From Rhodospirillum sp. (lineage in GTDB: Bacteria > Pseudomonadota > Alphaproteobacteria > Dongiales > Dongiaceae), in NCBI GenBank assembly GCA_013822765.1, contig PNKY01000001.1, forward strand, positions 682,001 through 746,000: DNA of 64,000 nt, written 5' to 3'. Shown here piece after piece: positions 19,774-28,876 of this stretch. A model generated the notes under the pieces. That model was not told the origin of the DNA. It was given only the letters and a program-made list of their open reading frames with translations, and searched no databases. The stretch's first letter is position 1, and each line of letters opens with the position of its first letter. The position numbers were made by a program, and so were the translations under genes.

Positions 19774-19798
19774 TTTGGAGTAAAAGCCCGGACGAGCG

Positions 19799-22552
19799 TC
19801 AGCCCAGCTTGCCGTGGCAGTGCTTGAACTTCTTGCCCGACCCGCACGGGCAGACAGCGTTGCGGCTGACGTTCTTCCACGCCTCGGGAAGGGCATCGCC
19901 GCCGCTGGCCGCGCCGTCGCCGCCCGCCATCGCCGCCTGCAGGCGCTGCGCGGGCTGGCCCTGCGGCATCGGCGCCGCCGGTTGCTGCCCCGGACCGGCC
20001 TGCATCGGCTCCGGCTGCCGGATCTCGATATGCGCGAGCAGCTGGATGATCTGCTCGTTGAGCCGCGTCATCATCTGCTCGAACATGTCGAAGGCTTCGC
20101 GCTTGTATTCGTTGAGCGGATCGCGCTGGCCGTAGGCGCGCAGCTGGATGCCGTGGCGCAGGTGGTCGAGCGCCAGCAAATGCTCCTTCCAGCTCTGGTC
20201 CAGCACCTGCAGCAGCAGCGTCTTCTCCGCGACCCGCATCACTTCAGGCCCGATGCGCGCCGCCTTCTCCGCCATCTTGCGCTCGACCGCGTCGGTCACG
20301 CGCTCGCGGATCGCCTCGTCGGCGATGCCTTCCTCCTTGGCCCAGTCGGCGATCGGCAGGTTGATGCCGAAGATGCGCAGCACCTCTTCGTGCAGGCCCG
20401 CGGTCTCCCACTGCTCGGGGAAGGCCTTCTCCGGGATGTAGCGGCTGATGAAGCCGTCGATCACCTCCTCGCGCATCGACTTGATGTCGTCGCTGAGGTC
20501 GCTCGCCTGCATCAGCTCCTTGCGCTCGGAATAGATCACCTTGCGCTGGTCGTTCATCACGTTGTCGTAGCGCAGCAGGTGGCGGCGGATGTCGAAGTTG
20601 CGCGCCTCGACCTTCTGCTGAGCCTTTTCCAGCGCCTTGTTGACCCAGGGATGCGCGATCGCCTCGTCCTCCTTGAGGCCGAGGTGCTTGAGCATGGTGT
20701 CCATGCGCTCGGAGGCGAAGATCCGCATCAAATCGTCTTCGAGCGAGAGGTAGAACTTGGAGCGTCCCGGGTCGCCCTGGCGGCCGGAGCGGCCGCGCAG
20801 CTGGTTGTCGATGCGCCGGCTCTCGTGCCGCTCGGTACCGATGATGTAGAGCCCGCCGGGGAAGGTGATGGTCTTGGCCGGCTTGTTGCCCTTGGCCTTC
20901 TCGATCTCCCACACCTCGCAGGCGGCCAGCACCTTTTCGCGCCCCTCGGCGATCTCGGCCTTGATCTTCTCGATCCGGCGCTCGCGCTCGCGCTCGTCGG
21001 TCACGTCGCTGAGCTCGCGCTGGATGCGCATCTGCAGGTTGCCGCCGAGCTGGATGTCGGTGCCGCGGCCGGCCATGTTGGTGGCGATGGTGACGGCGCC
21101 CGGCACGCCGGCGTCGGCGATGATGTAGGCTTCCTGCTCGTGGTAGCGCGCGTTGAGGACGTTGTGCGGAATGTTCGCCTTCTTCAGCTCTGCGGAGATC
21201 ATCTCCGACTTCTCGATCGAGACGGTTCCGACCAGCACCGGCTGGCCGCGGTTGCGCGCGTGGCGGATCTCGTGGACGATCGACTTGTATTTCTCTTTCT
21301 GGCTGCGATAGATCTCGTCGTCCTGGTCCTCGCGCTTCACTGCCACGTTGGTCGGGATCTCGATCACGTCGAGGCCGTAGATCTCGGAGAATTCCGACGC
21401 CTCGGTCATCGCCGTGCCGGTCATGCCGGCGAGCTTGGGATAGAGCCGGAAATAGTTCTGGAAGGTGATCGAGGCGAGGGTCTGGTTCTCGTTCTGGATC
21501 TGGACGCCTTCCTTGGCTTCCAGCGCCTGGTGCAGGCCTTCCGAATAGCGCCGGCCTTCCATCATGCGGCCGGTGAACTCGTCGATGATGATGACCTTGT
21601 TCTCCTTCACGATGTAGTCGACATCGCGCGAGAACAGCTTGTGGGCGCGCAGCGCCTGATTCACGTGATGGACCAGCGCCACGTTCTGCACGTCGTAGAG
21701 CGTGCCCTGGCGCAGCAGGCCGGAGGCTCTCAGCAGCTTCTCGATATTCTCCGTGCCGTCCTCGGTCAGGGTGACGTGCCGGGTCTTCTCGTCCTTCTCG
21801 TAGTCCGGCGGATTGAGATGCGGGATCAGCTTGTCGACCTTGGCGTAGAGCTCGGAATTGTCCTCGGTCGGGCCGGAGATGACGAGCGGCGTGCGCGCTT
21901 CGTCGATCAGGATCGAGTCCACCTCGTCGACGATCGCGAAGTTGAAGTTGCGCTGGGTCATGTCCTCCAGGCGGAACTTCATGTTGTCGCGCAGATAGTC
22001 GAAGCCGAATTCGTTGTTGGTGCCGTAGGTCACGTCGCAATCGTAGTTTGTGCGCCGCTCGGCATCGCTGAGGCCGTGCACGATGACGCCGACGGTGAGG
22101 CCGAGGAAGCGATAGATCCGCCCCATCCATTCGGCGTCGCGCCGGGCCAGGTAGTCGTTGACCGTGATGACGTGCACGCCCTTGCCTTCGAGCGCGTTGA
22201 GATAGACCGGCAGCGTGGCGACCAGGGTCTTGCCTTCGCCGGTCTTCATCTCGGCGATCTTGCCCTGGTGCAGGACGATGCCGCCGGCCAGCTGGACGTC
22301 GAAATGGCGCTGGCCCAGGGTGCGGACGGCGGCCTCGCGCACGGTGGCGAAGGCGTCGGGCAGGATGTCGTCCAGGGTCTCGCCCTTTTCCAGGCGTTCG
22401 CGCAGCATCGGGGTGCGGGCGGCCAGCTCGGCGTCGGTGAGCTTCTTGAGCTCGGGCTCGAGAGCGTTGATGGCCTGGCCCGTCTTCCCTAAACCTTTGA
22501 TGAAACGGTCATTGGCGGATCCGAAGACCCGCTTGGCCAAGGCGGCAAACAT
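19799..22552 (-). CDS. secA: preprotein translocase ATPase SecA
   Basis: 917 residues, typical for alphaproteobacterial SecA, the motor that drives unfolded preproteins through SecYEG. NBD1 has the Walker A loop TGEGKT (104-109) and [13 protein letters not shown] (~209-221); the preprotein crosslinking domain, NBD2 with AGRGTDI, and the helical wing follow. The end has a Gln/Pro/Ala linker and the SEC-C zinc motif [14 protein letters not shown] (~901-914). ATG 22552 ([12 protein letters not shown]) matches family starts; the longer frame is rejected. It is divergent from the parvulin gene, another export-related gene. Confidence 0.97.
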   Translation of the reverse strand: MFAALAKRVFGSANDRFIKGLGKTGQAINALEPELKKLTDAELAARTPMLRERLEKGETLDDILPDAFATVREAAVRTLGQRHFDVQLAGGIVLHQGKIAEMKTGEGKTLVATLPVYLNALEGKGVHVITVNDYLARRDAEWMGRIYRFLGLTVGVIVHGLSDAERRTNYDCDVTYGTNNEFGFDYLRDNMKFRLEDMTQRNFNFAIVDEVDSILIDEARTPLVISGPTEDNSELYAKVDKLIPHLNPPDYEKDEKTRHVTLTEDGTENIEKLLRASGLLRQGTLYDVQNVALVHHVNQALRAHKLFSRDVDYIVKENKVIIIDEFTGRMMEGRRYSEGLHQALEAKEGVQIQNENQTLASITFQNYFRLYPKLAGMTGTAMTEASEFSEIYGLDVIEIPTNVAVKREDQDDEIYRSQKEKYKSIVHEIRHARNRGQPVLVGTVSIEKSEMISAELKKANIPHNVLNARYHEQEAYIIADAGVPGAVTIATNMAGRGTDIQLGGNLQMRIQRELSDVTDERERERRIEKIKAEIAEGREKVLAACEVWEIEKAKGNKPAKTITFPGGLYIIGTERHESRRIDNQLRGRSGRQGDPGRSKFYLSLEDDLMRIFASERMDTMLKHLGLKEDEAIAHPWVNKALEKAQQKVEARNFDIRRHLLRYDNVMNDQRKVIYSERKELMQASDLSDDIKSMREEVIDGFISRYIPEKAFPEQWETAGLHEEVLRIFGINLPIADWAKEEGIADEAIRERVTDAVERKMAEKAARIGPEVMRVAEKTLLLQVLDQSWKEHLLALDHLRHGIQLRAYGQRDPLNEYKREAFDMFEQMMTRLNEQIIQLLAHIEIRQPEPMQAGPGQQPAAPMPQGQPAQRLQAAMAGGDGAASGGDALPEAWKNVSRNAVCPCGSGKKFKHCHGKLG

Positions 22553-22802
22553 GAAGACCTCAGAGGCGTAAATATGGTCGAATTGCCCGCAACAGATAGG
22601 TGCCAAGGGGCGGGAAGTCAACTTGACTTAAGGCCGCTCCGGGGGTCGCTTTTAAGCCTAACTTCACGGGATTTTTCCTTGTGCCACGGGGGCTTGTTCG
22701 GCATGATGCCGGCCTTCGCGGGCCGCCGGTAGCACCCTCGGCCAGGACCGGAAACGGCGGCCCGATCCCTCTGATCTCGTAGACCAGGAACTCAGCAAAC
22801 CT

Positions 22803-23807
22803 ATGCCCAAAGTATCACTTCGCGCTGCCCTGATTGCCGGGGCTGCCATCGCTGTCATCCTCGCCGGCTCGATCCCCCTGATCGCGCCGCACATCGGCCC
22901 GGCGCTCGCCCAGGACAGCCAGGCTCCGGCCCCGGAAGGCCAGGCGCCCGCCGATCCCGCCGCCCCGGTCGATCCGGCCGCCCCCGGCGCCGTCACCGAG
23001 ACCAAGCCCGATCCCGCCCAGGTGGTGGCGCGCATCAACGGCGCCGACATCACCCGCCAGGAGGTGATCGACTCCGCCGCCGACCTGCCGGCGCAGATCC
23101 AGCAGCAGATCGACCTCGTGTTCCCGCAGCTGCTCAACCGCTATATCGGGCTGAAGCTGCTGGGCGACAAAGGCAAGGCCGACAACCTGGCTCAGGACCC
23201 GGAAGTGCAGAAGCTGATGAGCGAGTACGAGACCCAGGCCATCCGCCAGGTCTTTGTCACGCGCTATCTCAGCGAGCATGTGACCGAAGACGCCATCAAG
23301 GCGCGCTACGAGCAGAAGCTGAAGGACAATCCGCCGCCGGAAGAGGTGCGCGCCGCCCATATCCTGGTGAAGACCGAGGATGAGGCCAAGGCGATCATCG
23401 AGCAGCTGAAGGGCGGTGCGGATTTCGCCGCCGTCGCCAAGGAGAAGTCGACCGACAAGGGCAGCGGCGCCAATGGCGGCGAGCTCGGCTGGTTTTCCAA
23501 GGAAGTGATGGTGAAGGAATTCGCCGACGCTGCCTTCGCGATGAAGGTGGACGAGGTCAGCCAGGCGCCGGTGAAGAGCCAGTTCGGCTTCCACGTCATC
23601 AAGCTTGAGGAGCGCCGCACCCAGCCCGCGCCGACCCTGGACAGCCAGAAGGAGCAGATCCGCGCCGAGCTGTCTGAGGAGACGGTCCAGGCCCTGGTGC
23701 AGACCCTGCGCAAGGAAGCCAAGGTCGAAATGCTCGGCCCCGACGGCAAGCCGCTGCCGGAGGGCGAGCAGCCGGCCGCGCAGCCGCAACAGCCGGCGGC
23801 GCAGTAG
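22803..23807 (+). CDS. periplasmic parvulin-type peptidyl-prolyl isomerase
   Basis: 334 residues. The N-terminus is a signal or anchor (LRAALIAGAAIAVILAGSIPL), then a Pro/Ala-rich linker, a SurA_N-like helical chaperone region (INGADITRQEVIDSA...) and one PpiC domain at about 182-275 (RAAHILVKTEDEAKAI, GGELGWFSKEVMV, FGFHVIKLEERR). It ends in a Gln/Pro/Ala tail. It should help folding of exported proteins, which fits its position head to head with secA. Confidence 0.9.
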   Translation: MPKVSLRAALIAGAAIAVILAGSIPLIAPHIGPALAQDSQAPAPEGQAPADPAAPVDPAAPGAVTETKPDPAQVVARINGADITRQEVIDSAADLPAQIQQQIDLVFPQLLNRYIGLKLLGDKGKADNLAQDPEVQKLMSEYETQAIRQVFVTRYLSEHVTEDAIKARYEQKLKDNPPPEEVRAAHILVKTEDEAKAIIEQLKGGADFAAVAKEKSTDKGSGANGGELGWFSKEVMVKEFADAAFAMKVDEVSQAPVKSQFGFHVIKLEERRTQPAPTLDSQKEQIRAELSEETVQALVQTLRKEAKVEMLGPDGKPLPEGEQPAAQPQQPAAQ

Positions 23808-23814
23808 TAGTCTC

Positions 23815-23848
23815 CTCCTCCCCCCGCCGACTGGTTGGGGGAGGGGAT
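23815..23848. repeat. partial G-rich palindrome (CCCTCCCCC family)
   Basis: CTCCTCCTCCCCCCGCC opposes GGTTGGGGGAGGGG, giving a hairpin between the parvulin gene and argJ. Related to the fuller copy at 18425-18507. Confidence 0.5.
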
Positions 23849-23879
23849 TTCATCAGCGACGGGGGGGATTTCGGTAGCG

Positions 23880-25115
23880 ATGAGTCATCCGGTATCGCCA
23901 CTGGCGCCGGCGCAAAGCCCGCGCCTGCCCGGCTTGGCAGGCGTGCGCATCTCGGCGCGCGAATGCAACGTGCGCTACAAGAACCGCACCGACGTGATGC
24001 TGATGGAATTCGCGCCCGGCACCACCATCGCCGGCGTGCTGACCAAATCGCTGACCCGCTCGGCGCCGGTCGATCTCTGCCGCAAGAACCTCAAGGGCGG
24101 CAAGGCGCGCGCCATCCTGGTCAATTCCGGCAACGCCAACGCCTTCACCGGCAAGGCCGGCGTCGCCTCGGTCGACCGCTGCAGCAAGGCGCTGGTCGTC
24201 GCGCTCAAGTGCAAGCCGGGCGAGCTGTTCCTCGCCTCCACCGGCGTGATCGGCGAGCCGCTGCCGGACGACAAGATCACCGCCAACCTGCCGGCGCTGA
24301 TCAAGGACCTGAAGGCGGATGCCTGGGCCGCGGGCGCGGCGGCGATCATGACCACCGACACCTTCCCCAAGCTCGCCACCCGGCAGACGAAGATCGGCGA
24401 CGTCACCGTCACCATCAACGGCTTCTGCAAGGGCTCCGGCATGATCGCGCCCGACATGGCGACCATGCTGGCCTTCGTCGCGACCGACGCCGCGATTCCG
24501 GCGCCGGTCCTGCAGGAACTGCTGGCGCGCGGCGCCGACCGCTCGTTCAACGCGATCACGGTCGATGGCGACACCTCGACCAGCGATACCCTGCTGCTGG
24601 CTGCGACCGGCCAGGCCGGCAAGCACCCCAAGCCCAAATCCGCCGGCGATCCCGCGCTGAAGGCGTTCCGCGCCGCGCTCGAGGACCTGCTCGCCGACCT
24701 CGCCATTCAGGTGGTGAAGGACGGCGAGGGCGCCGCCAAGCTGGTGACCATCGACGTGACCGGCGCGGCCACCGCGCGGGCCGCCCGCCGCATCGGCCTT
24801 GCCATCGCCAACTCGCCGCTGGTCAAGACCGCGATAGCCGGCGAGGACGCGAACTGGGGCCGCATCGTCATGGCGGTCGGCAAATCCGGCGAGAAGGCTG
24901 ACCGTGACAAGCTCGGCATCAAGATCGGCGGCGTCACCATCACCGAACGGGGCCAGCGCCGCCCCGGCTACGACGAAACGCCGGTCGCCGCCCACATCAA
25001 GGGCCGGGACATCCGCATCGCCGTCGACGTCGGCGTGGGCAAGGGCAGCGCGAGGGTCTGGACCTGCGACCTGACCCATCGTTATATCGAGATCAATGCC
25101 GACTACCGATCCTGA
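23880..25115 (+). CDS. argJ: ornithine acetyltransferase / N-acetylglutamate synthase
   Basis: 411 residues. ArgJ transfers acetyl from N-acetylornithine to glutamate, recycling acetyl groups in arginine synthesis. The autocleavage site is clear: KGSGMIAPDMATML, with the nucleophile Thr-195 after Ala-194. ILVNSGNANAFTG and FNAITVDGDTSTSD are further family signatures, and the protein ends with the usual ADYRS-type tail. ATG 23880 (MSHPVSPLAP) is chosen, since the longer frame starts in the repeat. The 3' end overlaps the next gene by 20 bases. Confidence 0.95.
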   Translation: MSHPVSPLAPAQSPRLPGLAGVRISARECNVRYKNRTDVMLMEFAPGTTIAGVLTKSLTRSAPVDLCRKNLKGGKARAILVNSGNANAFTGKAGVASVDRCSKALVVALKCKPGELFLASTGVIGEPLPDDKITANLPALIKDLKADAWAAGAAAIMTTDTFPKLATRQTKIGDVTVTINGFCKGSGMIAPDMATMLAFVATDAAIPAPVLQELLARGADRSFNAITVDGDTSTSDTLLLAATGQAGKHPKPKSAGDPALKAFRAALEDLLADLAIQVVKDGEGAAKLVTIDVTGAATARAARRIGLAIANSPLVKTAIAGEDANWGRIVMAVGKSGEKADRDKLGIKIGGVTITERGQRRPGYDETPVAAHIKGRDIRIAVDVGVGKGSARVWTCDLTHRYIEINADYRS

Positions 25116-26052
25116 GCTGACGACCGAGCGGCTGCGCCTGCGGCGGCTGCAGCCCGACGATGCGCCCCTGATCGCGCCGCTGGTGAACGACTGGGAGGTC
25201 GCGCGCTGGACCTCGCACATTCCTCATCCCTACACCGTGCAGATGGCGGACGAGTTTATCGCCGCCCAGGCCGAGGCGCCGTCCAACGGCTCGCGCGTGT
25301 TCGCGATCCTGCGCAAGGACGATGACGTGCTGGTCGGCTGCGTCGGCCTGCATCGCGAATCCGGCTCGTACCACGGCGAGCTCGGCTATTGGGTCGGCAA
25401 GCAATACTGGGGCAATGGCTTTGCCAGCGAGGCGGTGCGCGCCGTCGTCGACTACGCCTTCAATGAGCTGAACCTGGCTGAGCTGGAGGCGGGCGCCGTC
25501 CCGGTCAACCGCGCCTCGCACCGCGTGCTGGCCAAGGCCGGCTTCATCGCCTGCGATGTGCGCGAGGAAGAGGCGCCGGCGCGCGGTTATCCGCTGCAGT
25601 TGATCGTGCGCCGCCTGAAAAAGGCGCGCTGGCACGTGCCGAGCGCCGGCCTCAAGTCGGTGCTGACCGTGGTCGCGGTCGCGCTGGTCGACACCGACGG
25701 CCGCGTGCTGCTCGCCAAGCGCCCCGAGGGCAAGCCGATGGCGGGCCTGTGGGAGTTCCCCGGCGGCAAGATCCAGGACGGCGAAAGCCCGGAAGAGGCT
25801 CTGATCCGCGAGCTGCGCGAGGAGCTCGGCATCAACGTGAAGCAGGCCTGCCTCGCGCCGGTCACCTTCGCCTCGCACGAATACGAAAAGTTCTTCCTGC
25901 TGATGCCGCTGTTCGTCTGCCGCCGCTGGGAGGGTCAGGTGACTGCCAAGGAAGGCCAGGAGCTGGCCTGGGCCAGGCCCGCGCAGCTCAAGGACTACCC
26001 GATGCCCCCAGCCGACGTGCCGCTGATCCCGACGTTGATGGATTTGCTGTAG
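25096..26052 (+). CDS. GNAT acetyltransferase - MutT Nudix fusion
   Basis: 318 residues joining two enzymes. Residues ~8-172 are a RimJ/RimL-like GNAT domain (TERLRLRRLQPDDAP, acetyl-CoA loop KQYWGNGFASEAV at 102-114). Residues ~188-318 are a MutT-type Nudix hydrolase with a complete Nudix box from Gly-224 to Ile-246 (E230, R238/E239, E242, E243), plus the RPEGKPMAGLWEFPGGK run of 8-oxo-dGTPases. The linker is about 15 residues. The start at 25096 overlaps argJ by 20 bases. I expect nucleotide sanitation by the second half; the acetyl acceptor is unknown. Confidence 0.85.
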   Translation: MPTTDPELTTERLRLRRLQPDDAPLIAPLVNDWEVARWTSHIPHPYTVQMADEFIAAQAEAPSNGSRVFAILRKDDDVLVGCVGLHRESGSYHGELGYWVGKQYWGNGFASEAVRAVVDYAFNELNLAELEAGAVPVNRASHRVLAKAGFIACDVREEEAPARGYPLQLIVRRLKKARWHVPSAGLKSVLTVVAVALVDTDGRVLLAKRPEGKPMAGLWEFPGGKIQDGESPEEALIRELREELGINVKQACLAPVTFASHEYEKFFLLMPLFVCRRWEGQVTAKEGQELAWARPAQLKDYPMPPADVPLIPTLMDLL

Positions 26053-26065
26053 CGGGCGCTCTTCG

Positions 26066-26920
26066 CTACTGCCGCGCCAGCAGTTTTCCGCGCTTGGTGT
26101 GGTCGTTGTAGACCAGCAAGGCCGAGATGCTGCGAATCTGGATCATCGCCACCATGCCCACGTTCGGAGCGAAAAACCGGTACTGCGAATCCTTGATGTT
26201 CGCGGGCCCGATCTTGCCGCTGTAGCTCCATTTTACCAGGGCCGCGTCAAAGGTTCCCGCCGGCACCGTCACGCGGAAGGTGCCGAGGTGGCTGTAGGTG
26301 ATGTCGAGCGAGCCGGAATGCGAAATCTGCGTGAGGTTCGACAGGTCGTAGACTTCGACCTTGTGACTGGAGCTCACGCTTTGCCCAGGCTGCAGTCCGG
26401 TCAGTATAAGGGGATCGCCGGGGATGAATCGTGACAGGACCTTGGTGTCGAGGTCCTTCTCCGCGCTCGTGAGTGCCCTGCCGGCCGGATCTTTTTGGAT
26501 ATACATCTCGCCGGCATTGCCGACCGTATAATGCCAGCCGGGTTTGAAGGCTGCGTCGGTCGTTTCCGCGATCTCGTGAATCTCGATCGCTGGTTTCTTG
26601 CCCTGCGTGACGACTTGATACGTCAAGGTCTTTCCGAGACGCGGCAGATAGGAAGCAGGATTCCCCAAGGGCGCGCTGGGCAATGCCTCGCCGACCACGC
26701 CGGCGCCAAGCAGCGCGTCAAGTTGACCTCGATCCGCATCGGAGAGCGGAATGGTCGGGCCGGCGCTCTGCGCCGCCGCGCCGGAGGCGATGGTCAGCAT
26801 CAGCAACGAGATGGCTGCCGCGCTGCGTATCAAGGAACGCAGTCTCGGGCACGCGGCGTCTCCCGCCATGCCGCGGAAGGCGATGCTGGTGACGCACGAT
26901 GCGGGTTTGCGAAAGTTCAT
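26066..26920 (-). CDS. secreted hypothetical protein
   Basis: 284 residues. After a basic N-terminal stretch a hydrophobic core (AAISLLMLTIASGAAAQ) ends at a likely signal peptidase site near residue 50; the true start may therefore be ATG 26869. The mature part is Gly/Ser-rich, beta-strand-like, with no known motif; repeated 'SHSGSLDITYSHLG' style strands suggest a beta-sandwich. It is convergent with the fusion gene. Function unknown. Confidence 0.55.
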   Translation of the reverse strand: MNFRKPASCVTSIAFRGMAGDAACPRLRSLIRSAAAISLLMLTIASGAAAQSAGPTIPLSDADRGQLDALLGAGVVGEALPSAPLGNPASYLPRLGKTLTYQVVTQGKKPAIEIHEIAETTDAAFKPGWHYTVGNAGEMYIQKDPAGRALTSAEKDLDTKVLSRFIPGDPLILTGLQPGQSVSSSHKVEVYDLSNLTQISHSGSLDITYSHLGTFRVTVPAGTFDAALVKWSYSGKIGPANIKDSQYRFFAPNVGMVAMIQIRSISALLVYNDHTKRGKLLARQ

Positions 26921-27022
26921 GCGGCTCGCCGGAGTTCCGCTGGTTCTTCGTCACTATATCATCCGCAGGCTCATGCCGGTAGGGTTCCGCCGGCAATGGA
27001 CCACGCCCAATGGGCGAGCGCC

Positions 27023-27463
27023 TCAGCTCTTCTCGATCAGCTTCCCCAGCAGCGCCGCCAGCTTCTCGGTCTCCGCTTCGTTCAGCTTGTCGCCGAGGTG
27101 CTTGTTCACCGCACGCGCATAGTGCGGCCAGGTCGCCTTGCGCGCCTTCTTGCCGGCCTCGGTGATGAACAGCATCTGTCCGCGCTTGTCGGTCGGGCAC
27201 ACCTCGCGCCGCACCAGGCCTGCTTCCACCAGCCGCTCGATCAGGCGCGACAGGTTGTACTGCGCGAACAGCAGGCGCTCTTCCAGCTCGAACGGCCGCA
27301 CGCCGTCCTCGTGGCGCTCCAGGTCCCACAGCACGTCGTACCACTCAACCGGCAGCGCGCCAGCGGCCTTGCCGTCGGCCTCGACCGCACTCACCACCGT
27401 GTGGCGTGCGCGCACCAGGCGCACCCAGGCCTTGGTCACGGTATCGGAAAGCTTGTCGGACAT
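27023..27463 (-). CDS. MarR-family regulator
   Basis: 146 residues with the MarR winged helix: LPVEWYDVLWDLERHEDGVRP, the recognition helix QYNLSRLIERLVEAGLV, and the wing REVCPTDKRGQMLFITEAGKK. It is divergent from doxX and a GST gene, with three copies of a GATGC-N4-(G/A)CATC palindrome in the shared 167-base region. That layout suggests autoregulation and repression of the doxX-GST operon, relieved by a phenolic or electrophilic ligand; the ligand is not known. Confidence 0.9.
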   Translation of the reverse strand: MSDKLSDTVTKAWVRLVRARHTVVSAVEADGKAAGALPVEWYDVLWDLERHEDGVRPFELEERLLFAQYNLSRLIERLVEAGLVRREVCPTDKRGQMLFITEAGKKARKATWPHYARAVNKHLGDKLNEAETEKLAALLGKLIEKS

Positions 27464-27549
27464 GAGGCACCGTGCTCAGCCATCACGCCACTGGACGGGC
27501 GGAGGGGCGGTTGGTCTTAAGAATCACCATTGAATCCTAACATCATTTT

Positions 27550-27610
27550 CATGCGTCTGCATCTATCTTGACAGTCGATGCACTTACATCTATATGGATG
27601 CAATCGCATC
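27550..27610. promoter_or_regulatory. MarR operator array overlapping a sigma-70-type promoter
   Basis: A TTGACA box at 27568-27573 and TATATG at 27591-27596 stand 17 bases apart, reading towards doxX. Three similar palindromes cover it: CATGC-GTCT-GCATC (27550-27563), GATGC-ACTT-ACATC (27577-27590, inside the spacer) and GATGC-AATC-GCATC (27597-27610, just after the -10). Each is followed by TAT. Occupancy by the MarR protein would block polymerase. Confidence 0.7.
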
Positions 27611-27630
27611 TATTTGCAAGGAGCCGCCTC

Positions 27631-28065
27631 ATGAACACCGATCCCCGCGCCGTCACCGCCGGCGCCACCCTGCTGCGCGTCGCCCTCGGCGCGATGTGGG
27701 TTAGTCACGCCTGGTTCAAGATCACCGCATTCGGCGTCGCCGGCTTCGCCGGCTGGCTGGACAGCCTCGGCCTTCCCGGCTTCATGGCCGGCCCGGTCAT
27801 CGCGCTGGAGCTGATCGGCGGCATCCTCATCCTCGCCGGCTTCTACGGCCGCTTCGTCTCGATCGCGCTGCTGCCGGTGATGGCGGTGGCGACCTGGGTG
27901 CATATCCCGAACGGCATGATCTTCAGCAACGCCAACGGCGGCTGGGAATACCCGGTGTTCCTCTTGGCTGCCTCGATCGTGCACGCCTTGGTCGGCGACG
28001 GCGTGCTCGCGCTCAAGTCGCGTCCGCTGCCCTTCGCCGCCCTGCGTTCCGCTGCCCAGGCCTGA
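27631..28065 (+). CDS. DoxX family membrane protein
   Basis: 144 residues with four predicted helices, matching DoxX/SURF4-like proteins: LLRVALGAMWVSHAWFK, GPVIALELIGGILILAGFYGR, the SIALLPVMAVATWVH helix and a C-terminal helix. AAGGAG lies eight bases before ATG 27631. DoxX proteins are inner-membrane components linked to redox or thiol stress. It forms an operon with the GST gene 11 bases downstream under probable MarR control. Confidence 0.88.
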   Translation: MNTDPRAVTAGATLLRVALGAMWVSHAWFKITAFGVAGFAGWLDSLGLPGFMAGPVIALELIGGILILAGFYGRFVSIALLPVMAVATWVHIPNGMIFSNANGGWEYPVFLLAASIVHALVGDGVLALKSRPLPFAALRSAAQA

Positions 28066-28075
28066 GGAGGCGCGC

Positions 28076-28747
28076 ATGAGCAAGCTCACCCTCATCAGCC
28101 ACGAGCTCTGCCCGTTCGTGCAGCGCGCCGCGATCGCGCTGGCGGAAAAGGGCGTCGCGTTCGAGCGCATCACCGTCGACCTCGCCAACAAGCCTGACTG
28201 GTTCCTCGCGATCTCGCCGCTCGGCAAGGTGCCGCTGCTCAAGGTCGACGACGCGGTGATCTTCGAATCGGCGGTGATCCTCGAATATCTCGAGGAAACG
28301 CAGCCGAATCCGCTGCATCCCGCCGATGCGTTGCAGCGCGCCGAGCATCGTTCCTGGATGGAGTTCGGCTCGACCATCCTGATGGACCTGTGGAACTTCT
28401 ACACCGCCATGGACGAGGCGGCGTTCCAGGCCAAGGCCAAGCAGCTGACCGAGAAGTTCGAGCGGCTGGAGCAGCGGCTGGGCGAGGGACCGTATTTCGA
28501 CGGCGCACGCTTCAGCCTGGTCGACGCGGTGTTCGGCCCGGTGTTCCGCTATTTCGACACCTTCGAGCGGATCGCCGACTTCGGCATGCTGGCGGACAAG
28601 CCCAAGCTCGCGGCCTGGCGCCACGCCCTGGCACAACGCCCTTCCATCGCCCGCGCGGTGAAGGCGGACTATCCGGAACGGCTGTGGAGTTTCCTGCAGT
28701 CGCGCGGTTCCAGGCTGTCGGCCTTGATCGCCAAGCAAGCGGCCTGA
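28076..28747 (+). CDS. glutathione S-transferase
   Basis: 223 residues. The N-terminal thioredoxin fold has LISHELCPFVQRAAIALAEK (Cys-12 in a C-P-F-V motif, omega/beta-like), the cis-Pro segment GKVPLLKVDD and FESAVILEYLEE, the glutathione-binding ES motif. A helical C-terminal domain follows with FSLVDAVFGPVFRYF. It probably conjugates or reduces electrophiles with glutathione. The pairing with DoxX behind a MarR-type regulator indicates an inducible stress response. Confidence 0.9.
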   Translation: MSKLTLISHELCPFVQRAAIALAEKGVAFERITVDLANKPDWFLAISPLGKVPLLKVDDAVIFESAVILEYLEETQPNPLHPADALQRAEHRSWMEFGSTILMDLWNFYTAMDEAAFQAKAKQLTEKFERLEQRLGEGPYFDGARFSLVDAVFGPVFRYFDTFERIADFGMLADKPKLAAWRHALAQRPSIARAVKADYPERLWSFLQSRGSRLSALIAKQAA

Positions 28748-28813
28748 CGATCGGGATCGGCGTCGCGGAAGCGGAAAGACGCAGCACCGCTGTCCGCGGC
28801 GCCGGTTCTGGCC

Positions 28814-28863
28814 CAGAGCATTTTCCGCCGAAGTGGATGCCGGTTCGGCGCAGAAAATGCGAC
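28814..28863. repeat. interspersed palindrome, GCATTTTC family
   Basis: AGAGCATTTTCCGCCGAA on the left opposes TTCGGCGCAGAAAATGCG on the right around GTGGATGCC. The arrangement is like the rhizobial 'gcattttc...gaagtggatgccgg' intergenic repeats. It lies between the GST gene and the end of the receiver-protein gene, where it could form an RNA hairpin. Confidence 0.65.
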
Positions 28864-28876
28864 CAACTATGAAAGG

